This document shows positions 26,947-36,930 of a stretch of DNA of 64,000 nucleotides, one piece after another (within the stretch, counting starts at the first letter, position 1; each line of letters begins with the position of its first letter). Under the pieces are notes generated by a model that worked only from the letters and a program-made list of their open reading frames with translations, made no database searches and was not told where the DNA came from. The translations under genes were made by a program, and so were the position numbers. Source of the DNA: Tethya wilhelma (taxonomy: Eukaryota; Porifera; Demospongiae; Tethyida; Tethyidae); the NCBI GenBank assembly GCA_964030475.1, contig CAXIPT010000003.1:4542631-4606630 (forward strand), written 5' to 3'.

Positions 26947-27304
26947 ATAGATCTATAATTATTTGTCCTATCTGTGTTCTGTGTTAATTTTTTTTTTTTA
27001 TAATAATTATGGAAGTGCATATTGCATATTGAAGCACGGATATCCGGTATGATTCCAAGATATCGCAGGATCCATCAGGATAGACCCTCTTTTTTGTGCG
27101 CGCACTTGGATGCTTGCTATTATTATATCTATAGATAATGACACTACGCACTTCCGGATCGAACCAATCATAGAAGAAGACTCCGGAATTTATCGGCCAA
27201 TACACTTCCCGTATGCCCCCGCATGCGAACCAGGAAGGCCTTTTTTTGCTTATAAAAGCGCAACAATAACAATTATTGTTATAGTATCATTGTAGAAATT
27301 TAAT
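26947..27304 (+). promoter_or_regulatory. KIF14 3' flank and DED-gene promoter with TATA box
   Basis: 358 bp between the KIF14 stop and the first DED reading frame. TATAAAAG at 27251-27258 lies 54 bases before the ATG. Two CCAAT motifs and CCGGAA-type ETS-like sites lie within the preceding 120 bp. Confidence 0.6.
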
Positions 27305-28444
27305 ATGTCGAGGAGATCGCGGGATCAAAGACTTTCAACGAGTGACGAGATTGCAATTGGCGTCACGATCAATGCTAGCGTGCAAGAATCCTTCACGAAG
27401 ATTCTGAAACAGTTAGCCGGTCAAATGTGGCAATCCACGTTACAAGAAACCCTGCAAGACGAGCACTTGCAGAAGACGCTTCTCTCCAGAGGGATCACAA
27501 TACAGGACATCATCAACTACGAGACTCTCTTCCAGACACTAGCCACCAGTGGGCTGATCACTCCAAATGATCTCTCTCTGCTCAAGTACATTCTCAATAA
27601 AGTAGATTCACGCTCTGAGGCTCTGCTCTGGGCAATGTATGAAGCTGGATTTGGCCAGGCTGGATTGAACAAGGAAAAAAGAATCACCGATGCAACAATG
27701 GACACATCCGATCGTATGAAATACAAGCATCTGATCAATTTTTCATGTTGTCATTCTCGTGGAAATCAGACAAAATTTAAGGAACTTTTACGCAACATTG
27801 GTCATCAAATCAAGAGTGGAGAGGAACTGAGTGCTTTGAAGCTCCTCTGTAAGGATGCAATCTCAAGGACCCAACTGGAGACAGCTTCGAATGGCCTCGA
27901 TCTGCTCACGGCACTGAGAAAACGGCACTGCATTACAGCAAACCACCCCGAATTCCTTTACTGCATTCTCCGAGACTGTGGCCGACACGACTTGTGCAGC
28001 TCTGTCGACAGATACGTCTACCTCTGCTTGAAGAAATCAAGTTCTGATATCAGTGTGGACCAAGCCCAATCTGCTTCAGCCACCAAACACCGTGAAGAGG
28101 AACAACCCAAAAAGGTCTTACACCACCAGGCATCCCAACCTAACTTCCCACCAGGACAAAACTACCTGTTTTGTCGATCGCTAAAGCTACTCGGGGAGAA
28201 ACTCGGAAAGGAAGATTTGCAGAGTATGAAACTTGTCGCCAGCTCGTGGATTCCCGATTCAAAATTGGAAAATGCCAACAACATTTACGATCTGTTCATT
28301 TTGCTCGAAGAAAGAGGTCAACTGTCACCTCAAGATCTCTCGTTTCTCGAGCTACTTCTGGAGGACAAACTCCACTTGTTTCATCAGTTGTACGAGCTAG
28401 GCTTCGGACAACAGAGAAGAAAACCTCATAAAGAAAAGCACTGA
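27305..28444 (+). CDS. Intronless death-effector-domain protein (379 aa)
   Basis: Single-exon frame. Two well-formed DED-like domains are visible (about 155-240 and 286-370), plus a partial one (about 60-118) lacking its first helices. The middle domain ends CGRHDL, a variant of the RxDL signature, matching IGRKDL and LGRKDL in the DED frames at 28451 and 33374. A motif YExGFGQ closes the partial and last domains (112-118 and 363-369), suggesting internal duplication. There is no caspase domain, so it is DED-only, like adaptor or decoy proteins of death-receptor pathways (inference). It ends in TGA at 28442-28444, six bases before the next ATG and in the same frame. A TATA box lies 54 bases upstream of the start. 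Confidence 0.82.
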   Translation: MSRRSRDQRLSTSDEIAIGVTINASVQESFTKILKQLAGQMWQSTLQETLQDEHLQKTLLSRGITIQDIINYETLFQTLATSGLITPNDLSLLKYILNKVDSRSEALLWAMYEAGFGQAGLNKEKRITDATMDTSDRMKYKHLINFSCCHSRGNQTKFKELLRNIGHQIKSGEELSALKLLCKDAISRTQLETASNGLDLLTALRKRHCITANHPEFLYCILRDCGRHDLCSSVDRYVYLCLKKSSSDISVDQAQSASATKHREEEQPKKVLHHQASQPNFPPGQNYLFCRSLKLLGEKLGKEDLQSMKLVASSWIPDSKLENANNIYDLFILLEERGQLSPQDLSFLELLLEDKLHLFHQLYELGFGQQRRKPHKEKH

Positions 28445-28450
28445 CATCAA

Positions 28451-29365
28451 ATGAGTTTGCACGGTCCTTCGATGCACGTGCTGTTCACCAAAGATCCAGC
28501 ACAGTCAGTGCTGAACCTCAAACGTCTACTGAAAACAATCGGGGTGCACCTCACATCCGAGAATATCAAAGACATCAAGTACCTCTGTCCAGATGATGTA
28601 AGTAGTCAACTCGAAGAAATCGATTCAGGATTGGAACTGTTAGGAACTCTAGAAAAATGGGAAGAAATCACTCCCAGCAACGTGCAGTTCTTAATGGACG
28701 TCTTGGAAAGAATAGGGAGAAAAGATCTGTGTACAATTGTCAGACTCTATCAAAATTCAGTTCCTAAGCATCTCCAAGGAACAATGTGCAAGGGTGCCGA
28801 TGCAAGTGAAAATGAAAACAAAAATGTTTTTGAGGATAGAGTGACTTTAAAAGAAGCTGACAGATCTCTGGAAGTCGAACTAGAGGATGATGATAAGAAG
28901 GTACTACAAGAGAGACATTTAGAACAGTGCAACAAGATGGAAGCATTGCAAGAGAAACTGTTAGAAATGGAAGAAATGTTGCAAATTGAGAGGGACAGGC
29001 ACAAGAGAGAGATGGCAGAGACTTTGAGGGTGGAGAGAGAGAGTCATGAACAAGAATTGGCTAAAATTCTAAGAAGAGAGAAGGAGACTCACATCAGACA
29101 AATAGAGGAGGTGACTGAAAAGTTGAAGTTAAGTAGTCAAGAATGTGGTGAACTGCACAAGAAAAACGCAACACTCTACGAGCTATTACTGGAGAATAAC
29201 AAGTCTGCAACTCAAGTACAGAATGATATGCAAGTACTGCAGACAAAAGCAGAGTATCAGAGTTTAGAACTTAAGATGAAGCTTGAGCTTTGTAGCAGAG
29301 ATCAGAAAATTAATGAATTGAAGACTAAACTGGAAACAGTTATCCAACAGCTAGCAGTACAATAA
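28451..29365 (+). CDS. DED plus coiled-coil protein (304 aa), in frame after a TGA
   Basis: Single-exon frame with an N-terminal DED-like domain (about 14-100, with RKDL at 90-93) followed by a long charged coiled coil (about 145-300). The ATG is in the same frame as the upstream DED gene, separated from it by TGA-CAT-CAA. Its start context is weak (C at -3), and there is no intergenic space for its own promoter. It may therefore be the C-terminal part of one 686-residue protein made by stop readthrough, or an ORF broken by a nonsense change or a sequence error. DED plus coiled coil resembles the front half of the caspase at 33374. AATAAA follows at 29468. Confidence 0.75.
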   Translation: MSLHGPSMHVLFTKDPAQSVLNLKRLLKTIGVHLTSENIKDIKYLCPDDVSSQLEEIDSGLELLGTLEKWEEITPSNVQFLMDVLERIGRKDLCTIVRLYQNSVPKHLQGTMCKGADASENENKNVFEDRVTLKEADRSLEVELEDDDKKVLQERHLEQCNKMEALQEKLLEMEEMLQIERDRHKREMAETLRVERESHEQELAKILRREKETHIRQIEEVTEKLKLSSQECGELHKKNATLYELLLENNKSATQVQNDMQVLQTKAEYQSLELKMKLELCSRDQKINELKTKLETVIQQLAVQ

Positions 29366-29806
29366 TTAAAATTTGGCTATTTAATTGTATATGGTTCTGT
29401 ATTATGTTGATTCCCATTAGTTTTGTATTGTTGCTTCATCCCATGGGCCATAAATATTGCTGGACAAAATAAACAAACATTTCATGACGGTTAAATGACA
29501 TGTATGTATCTCAAATAAGATCTAGAACCTGTTTAGTCTAAGTGTATGTAATCTAGACTCAGATCTTATTGTAATCACATGCATTGTACAATATTTCCAG
29601 AAATGACTGGAAAGGAACACAACAAAAGCCTAGAAACAACTTCCACAAGTCATAAACTCAGACATTAATTCTTACCAACAACTTCCTGTTGCTAAGGAAC
29701 TGAAGCAGTACAACCCACAGCACATGATTTGTACAAACAATTTTGTTATTTCCTTAACTAAAACCACAGCATTCTTACAAACATGTCAAGTAAATACCAC
29801 ACACTT
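29366..29806. other. Convergent 3' intergenic region
   Basis: 441 bp between the DED frames (plus) and PIGC (minus). Apart from the AATAAA at 29468 I see nothing in it. Confidence 0.6.
29468..29473 (+). terminator. Poly(A) signal after DED reading frames
   Basis: AATAAA about 100 bases after the stop at 29365. The upstream DED frame has no signal of its own, which is consistent with one transcript covering both. Confidence 0.55.
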
Positions 29807-31227
29807 TCACAATGTGGGAAAGAGAATCAAGGTCACTAACTTTTTGAGGTGCTGAAGGCGATAGAGCCAGAGTGGGCAGAGGAAGGAGACAGCTGCTACA
29901 GCTAGCAGGTAGAACACTGCTCCAGTGAGTGTGATTGAGAGGAGGAGGGGGACAGTGAGAAGAACCAGGAGGAGAGTCATGAGAGGGAAGCTAGAAGGAT
30001 AGCTAGACTGCATGCATGCAAGGATGCAAAAGGGTCAATAAAATTATTATGATACACAATGCATGTGAGCAATATGACATGCATAATACTACTGTACACT
30101 TGTATATTGCCTTTGTTTGTAAACTGGTGATACCTTGCAATGGAATCTGAACTCAGGAAAGAGAGCAAACATTTGCACTGCAAATGCCACTATGACAAAT
30201 GCATGCAACGAGGAAGGCAGTCTGGAGGCCAGACACACTGAACCAAACACAGAAGCATTCAATGAAATAGCACTTGACACCCTAGTGGAAAAAAAACAAA
30301 AAAAAATTGCATGATCTACCTTGGACCCCACACAATGTATCATTTTATACAAGTATTTCCAAGATATAGATATGCCTATCCCAAAACATAACAAGCACAC
30401 TAATCTGTTGAGTATTTGATTTACAATAAGTGCCTAATTAGTACAAACCTATCATGTTATAATGGGAAATAACATATAATTTTATTATACTCCAAAAATA
30501 ACTTCAATATTTTCGGGTAACATTATTTATTTACTAATCGATTTAAACGAACAGAAACATGGTTTATGCATGCACATGACTGAGCATGCAATGATAGTAG
30601 TGTAACCAATGTGTGTAGTCTCCCAGAAATCTAATAGTCTAGCTACATGCAGTGTACTTAGTGCCATCAAACACATTCAGCCATAAATGTAGTTGACTAA
30701 GACAGCAGGAATGTGCAGATAGACAAGTCAGACCATTTCAGTTTTGGCTCATCCAGACTTGTCTACTGTATACCATACTATGACGCATGACTGTGTGGTT
30801 CTTTTCTTGTGGACCACAACAACCAAATACTACACCACAGCTCTCTGTACACGATGGCTTCACAACTACCAAACAAGACACTTCAGCAATTCTTACATGA
30901 TGAGGAGGAATCAGTTCCCATAAACTCTTATATAAACTTCCACACATAGACACAACATTGTACTTCAGCAGACAGAGAGAAAAGACTCCTGATTCGTCAC
31001 ATGCGGTGCTTCACGATGAAATTTAATACACCACTTGTGTTTTGAGAGGATACCCTATACGTAAATAAACAACTACACAGCTGCACTGTTTAGCCCCCAG
31101 AGCTGGAAATAGTCCCTTTCAGATAATTTGATATTCTAAAATATTTCTATATATGATCTTAACATTTGACAATGCTGACAACTTGCATCCCCTTGCTACG
31201 AACTTGGTCACATACACACACGCACAC

Positions 31228-31275
<48 letters not shown>

Positions 31276-33060
31276 ACACACACGCACACACAATGCTACA
31301 ACACTCACATGGCTCCTTCGCTGCCGTAGTTATGTAAGATGAGATGAGCCAGCATCATACCAGCCTGAGAAATATATGTATGCGGAGGACAAGAAAATAA
31401 ACTTTGAGCCATAGAAGTGTGTCAAAAGTGCTCCACACCCTTTTCAACAAATCCCATAAATGTACTTTATTCATGTACATCAACCTACATGCAAACACCA
31501 CATGCCTAAGTGCGCGCCTGACTTGCATGTATCATTTCCAACACCCTTCCTATGGATGTGGTAATAGTGTAGCCTCGTTCCCAGGCTCCCTCCCACCGGA
31601 AATTATGGAAGTGCGCATAATTTCCGGTGGGAGGGAGCCTGGGAACGAGGCTAGTAATAGTGGTCCAGAAAATCTGGTGGGCAGAATCACAGATAATATA
31701 ATATTATCTACAAGATGGAATACCACAATAATTTTTTCTTGGAAATAATTTAGGCTGCTGGCCATCTAGGTAGCTACACACAGAAAATAACCCTTTTCTT
31801 TGACTTTGGGATCTCTCTATTAAAAAGCCCAAGCCCAAAAGTCCAAGTACTACATATATGGGAAATAATATTATAAACACTTACTGTCATTGCCCACACC
31901 GTGTCTGTACTGATGGCTTCTGTTAGCGTGTAGAGGACAGGGGAGACTCCAGACAAGAAGAGAACAAAGAGAACAGCAGGCTGCAGACAAGTGACTGTGA
32001 AGTCTGAAAAGTAATGACCCCAGGTAAACATCACATCAAAGCAAATGGGACACTGTGTAATTTGTATCATAATAAGAAGGGCCGTGGATTCATTGTAAAA
32101 CTACAGCAAACAAACAGACAGAAATACTATGATTCCGTAATGAGTTTAGTGCATGATGTGTATGTGTTTTCAGGTTCCCATTATTAAGGTTCTGGGATAC
32201 CCTTTGTATTCAATAAACCAATTTTTTTCATAGTTCAAAACGGCGGAAATATGGTCATAAAATTTTTAACATCAAACATGAGTACATATAAGGCAGTTCA
32301 CCTTTGTTTTACACTCATAAAGTGAGCAGAACCAATCTCAGTGTGAGTCAAAAACCAACAAACCTCACTCTATTTCCCAAGCAAGCAATTGATTTTTTTT
32401 AAACACTCTTCACTAGACCCTCACAATTACAGTTGTATTTCTGCATCTCTGCCTTGATTCACCCGATCCTACTGTTGCAGATAATTGAGGTCAAAAAATT
32501 GCTAAACTTTGAGCTCTTTGGCTTCAGTTGGCTAAACTTGTGCCAACAACCAAACTTGGCCTAGAGTAGCATAGAATCTAGCTGAACTGGTATGTAAAGT
32601 CTCAGCACTGTGCAATGAGTAGTTTTGGTTAAATATACTGATTAATGTGCAGTGTGGTCTCGTGATTATTTTGCCTGTATCCCAGAACCTTACACACAAT
32701 CTTATAGTCTCGCGGGCCAGACGTTTCCCTCTCTCGGAACGTCTGGCCCACGAGACTAACATTCTTATTGCATCATTATGCACAGATTCTATGCAAGGGT
32801 TATCATTATGCCTTATTACCAACTAGTCTACTGTGCCATGGCTTGTGGTGAGTGTTTGAGAGGAAAAGAGCTGTGATAGTGAAGCCAGCAACTGTGAAGA
32901 AGGTGGACACTGCAAACAGTGTGAGGGGGTGGAGCTGCCCCTCCTGGACAAACCAGTAGAGCCCGATAAACACACAAACACTACACAGGAAAGAGAACCG
33001 TGTGAAATAGTAGGTGGTGGATATGTGTACACTTCTATGTGCCATACCAGCTCAGTTCTN

Positions 33061-33135
<75 letters not shown>

Positions 33136-33311
33136 TTTTGCATTAACTTTCAAATTAATTTTGTCTGTAGACATGTTCACTAGTTTGCACATACGAAGAA
33201 GGCAGGGATGGATGACTTACAGTTCCTTTTCAGGCCATCAAGAAATTGTTCTGGCTCTACATAGTTGTCTGGAAATGGTTGTCTCTCGTACAGAATCTTC
33301 TTCCAAACCAT
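29807..33311 (-). CDS. PIGC: PIG-C, GPI-GlcNAc transferase subunit (6 exons, 281 aa)
   Basis: Multi-span ER membrane subunit of the GPI-N-acetylglucosaminyltransferase complex, which performs the first step of GPI-anchor synthesis. Exons: 33221-33311, 32820-33050, 31885-32003, 31309-31364, 30134-30281, 29807-30007. They total 846 nt in phase; human PIGC is 297 aa. The N-terminus ([13 protein letters not shown]), [13 protein letters not shown] and [15 protein letters not shown] are near-identical to the family as I recall it. Several hydrophobic helices follow. The start of exon 2 is uncertain because a 73-base G run and an N lie just upstream; the GAG/CT acceptor I used keeps phase but gives an unusual SGMAHRS junction. 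It is divergent from the caspase across 62 bp. Confidence 0.92.
31211..31292. repeat. (CA)n near PIGC exon 4
   Basis: Interrupted CA repeat in PIGC intron 4, just beyond the exon 4 donor. Confidence 0.9.
31570..31653. mobile_element. Perfect-palindrome MITE in PIGC intron 3
   Basis: 84 nt with 37-bp perfect inverted repeats (TAGCCTCGTTCCCAGG... at each end) and a 10-nt loop. It is flanked by the 9-bp direct repeat GTAATAGTG (31561-31569 and 31654-31662). Confidence 0.9.
32705..32758. mobile_element. Short MITE-like foldback in PIGC intron 2
   Basis: 54 nt with 21-bp inverted repeats (TAGTCTCG[C/T]GGGCCAGACGTT) differing at one base. Flanks ACAATCTTA (32696-32704) and ACATTCTTA (32759-32767) are a 9-bp target-site duplication with one mismatch. 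Confidence 0.82.
33061..33133. repeat. 73-base poly(G) run next to N
   Basis: Uninterrupted G from 33061 to 33133 directly after the N at 33060, in PIGC intron 1. A pure run of this length beside an N looks like dark-cycle G calls or gap filling rather than a genuine tract. Confidence 0.85.
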
Positions 33312-33373
33312 TTGTGTTCACTCCTTTTGGAGCGCACCACTTGAGCATTACACAATAGGGAATCCCCCCACTT
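33312..33373. promoter_or_regulatory. 62-bp gap between PIGC and caspase start codons
   Basis: The two ATGs face away from each other with only 62 bp between them. Promoters and 5'UTRs must overlap, or one gene has an upstream non-coding exon. Confidence 0.5.
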
Positions 33374-35233
33374 ATGCTTGCTCAGCAGAAATCACGAAAA
33401 ATGGACACCAAGGAGTTTGCGTTCAGAAAGGCTCTATTCTTGATCTCTAATCACATCTCCAACTCAGAGGTGACGACACTCAGGTTCTATTTGGCTGATG
33501 CCATTCCAAGAGGCCAGCTGGAGAATGCCAGGACTGGGTTTGACATCTTCTGTCTGATGATGTCAAAAAACTTGCTTTCTCTATCTGAGCTGTCCTTTCT
33601 GGAAGAGGTGTTGGAATGTATCTACAAGAAGCAGTTTGTCGACAGGCTGAAAGAGGTACAAAGGATGAGTGGAGGTCGGGTGGAGGGAGGAGATGTGGAT
33701 GATATGAAGGCAAAGGCTCAGTTGAGGGTATTTCTTTTAGAAATAGGAGCTGAGCTGTCTCGTGATAATGTTCACGATTTGGCTCTTTTCTTTCACGGTC
33801 CTCTCATTCCGATTCAAGAAGTCGAGCGTATTCGATCCGCGGAAGAATTGTTTGGCAAGCTGTTAGATTGTAATTTCTTGAACCAGTCAAATCTTCACAT
33901 ACTGATAGAGCTACTGGACATGCTAGGCCGCAAAGATCTCAGCAACAAGGTTAAAAACAAAAAGTTCAGGCAGAAGGAACGTGAAGCAGGGAATAGGCCT
34001 CCGGCTTCCATAAGTGGTGGTGGTGGTAACCCAATCCCACAACCCAGTCCCAACATTTTGAAGTCACCGACTCCAGCAAGTTCTGATCCACTTCCAAATG
34101 GTAAGTTACATGAATATTGTTGTTATTAGCGTAGCCATCATTTTGACCTTTTCTTTTGCCTAATTCTCAATTCAGATCGAATGGTTGCAGGGACACCTGG
34201 AGCCTCTGGTGGTGTTCAATCATATACCATCAGTAATAGAGTGCAAGATTTAGCTTCATTGGAGGATGAGACACTCACAGATTCAGTAAATAAAGAAACT
34301 GTTCTGGAACTGTCAAGGAAGATGGCACAAAAGGATAGGAGTATTGAGAAGCTGGAGAGGGAAATTACTCAACTCAGACAAGAAAGGAGTTCGGACAACA
34401 TGGGACTTCGGCAAGCTCTCCAGAGGAAAATTGCTGAAGTGAAGTCGCTGAGAGATGAGGCACAGCAGCTTAGGGAGAAACTGGATGGGGCACCACTCTA
34501 CGAGATGAAAAGCAAACCTCACGGCATGGCTATCATCATTGTGAACGGAAGGTTCCATTCCACTCAACCTTCTCTTAACGATCGACGTGGAGCAGAAGAA
34601 GACAAAGTTCTATTCACTCAGATGTTCAAGCACTTAGATTACATCACTGAAGTGTACGAAAACCTCGATAAAGCCACGATGATGGAACTTATGGCTAGAG
34701 TCTCTGCACACGACCATTCCAACTTTGACAGCTTTGTGTGTTGTGTGTCCACTCATGGAACAGAGAAGGGTCTATACGGCTCTGATGGTGGGCTGGTGAA
34801 TCGCGAGGAATTTCAAGGAATCATTAAAAACTGTTCTACACTCAAAGACAAACCCAAGCTGTTCTTCTTGCAAGCTTGCCGTAAACCATTTGTGAATCCT
34901 GATGGTCCGAGCACTCCAGATAACCTCCCTGCTCCTTACTCACGTTCAAATCTCCACCCTGATACTGATATGCTCATTGCCAATGCTTCCAGCGTAGGCC
35001 AACCTGCTTTCATCAGCCCCCAAGAGGGATCGTGGTTTGTGAATGCCCTCTTTCAAAAACTGACAGACAGCCGTTTGCCTTATGAACGCACCCTGCAGCA
35101 AATTCTTGAGGAGGTGACCAACACTGTTAGTGCCTCAACTGGACTGAAAGTGACAGAGCATTCCTTTGAAGAAGTCACTCAGTGTGTGGAAGTGTCTACT
35201 ACTTTGAGAGCCGGGGTAAAATTCTTCAATTAA
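33374..35233 (+). CDS. DED-DED-coiled-coil caspase, caspase-8-like (594 aa)
   Basis: Two exons, 33374-34100 and 34176-35233, joined in phase. Two DEDs (about 15-92 and 113-194, the second with LGRKDL) are followed by a Pro/Ser linker, a coiled coil (about 281-347) and a caspase domain. The catalytic His436 lies in STHG...YGSDG and Cys477 in KPKLFFLQACRKP. Odd points: the usual QACxG pentapeptide is QACRK (Lys479), and the p10 position that normally carries the S1-pocket Arg (SWR/SYR) appears to be Ile522 in AFISPQEGSW. The other S1 Arg (379, in DRRGA) is kept. Asp485 and Asp491 lie in the inter-subunit linker. It is probably an initiator-type caspase with altered specificity, or a weak or decoy enzyme. 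Confidence 0.9.
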
Positions 35234-35243
35234 TATTATATTN

Positions 35244-35285
<42 letters not shown>
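35244..35285. repeat. 42-base poly(A) run next to N
   Basis: Follows the N at 35243, ten bases after the caspase stop codon. It may be a real 3'UTR A-tract, a retrotransposed tail or gap filling. Its length is unreliable. Confidence 0.75.
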
Positions 35286-35287
<2 letters not shown>

Positions 35288-35454
35288 GAACCAAATACAG
35301 CTAGTGATTGTTGTGTGTAATCCCTTAATTTTTGAATTAGTAACTAAATGACTGTTTGTATGTATATGTTTAATGTATTTGTCAGTTTGTATTGTATCGG
35401 TATATGTATGTATATGATAATACTACAGCTTGAATAATGTACATTGCACGTAGC

Positions 35455-36848
35455 TTAAATGGCTAACTCTGAGTCAGAAAGTGTCACCAACTTCCGCTCA
35501 TATTCTGGAGAAGGAGCTGAGTCTGAGTAGGGACTCTCCTCACCTCCATCATACTCTTCAGTATAGATCTACATACGTGTGTGTGTGTGTGTGCACAAAC
35601 AAAAGCCCATGAATACATTCACAAACCACAATCAGTTCCCCCCACCACCAAACGTACCTGGTCCTCTGGGTTGGACCAGTATCCCTGCGGTGTGTTGTCG
35701 ACCTCAGTCTCGGTCTCTGATTGGAGCTGGTGTCGGGGCGGGATCTGTGCCGCTAGGGCAACGAGGTTACGAACAGAACCGGAACGTTGACGAGAGAGAG
35801 TCTCAAACTTTTCAATGATGTGTTTTCCTTTCTTTGTTTCTCTCTCTTTCTCTCGTTGATCAGTGAGCAAGTGTTTCATCTCGTGGTTCTTTTGCCAGCC
35901 AGAGACAACTGTCTTACAGTGTTGGTAACCAAGAGGCTGTTTAGAGAGAGAGAAGAAATGGAATATCTGAAGGTGCAACAATCCTGCTGCCATATACTTG
36001 TGTTGTCAGTTCAACCTACCACAATAGATTCAAAACTGCCAAACTGTAGTGTTGTGATACTGGATATATGGAGGAAGAGAGGAGTTAACTAAACATGTCT
36101 AGAATCTATGATTTGTGTAAGTTGCTCGGTTCTTACTTGTCAATAGGAGGCCTAATGTATTCACATATCTCACTCTCCTTCACGGCCTCCAGCTGTCTTA
36201 TGCACGAAACGTACGCCAATCTAGCTTGAATCTCAGTCAAATTAGGTACCTTTAGGGAACACATCAACATTCAGAATAAATTTCTCTATTACATTTTTGA
36301 GAAATTCAATTTTGTATGTAGCTATATATACAGCTTGGCAAACTAACAAGATCTAGCTAAATTTTTTACTGACTCTGATTTTCTCAGCAAGGGGGTTGAT
36401 TTTGTTCCAGAGGATGTAGAACCCTGATATGTGGTCACCATAGTTGGTCAAATTGTTGTTGTTCTCCGAGCCAACATCTACTGCAATGATGGTCTCCACA
36501 CCTTGAGTTGTGAGCACATCCGCTGGAAAAAAAACAAAAACAAAAGTAATGGCCACTCTCTGCATTGACTGCGTGCTGCTGAAATTGTACAAAAGTAAAT
36601 CAGCATACTACTATCAGCAGTTTCAATATTGAGAGTGCAATGGTTGGAAGTTCTTGCCTGGTAGATTGTTGACGTATCCTCCATCAAGGAGGAGATGACC
36701 ATCAACGGGATCACAGAGAGGTGGCAAGTAGCCCGAGAGGGACATGCTAGCTCTCACGTAGCGCCACATGGAACCAGAGCTGTGGATCCTCATCTTGGAC
36801 TCAGTGATGTCTGTTGTGATGCAGAAATAAGGAATCCACAGATCCTGN

Positions 36849-36930
<82 letters not shown>

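Noticed and set aside
33061..33133. G-quadruplex or poly-Gly/poly-Pro coding tract
   Set aside because: A pure 73-base run following an N in an intron is better explained as a sequencing or gap-fill artefact.
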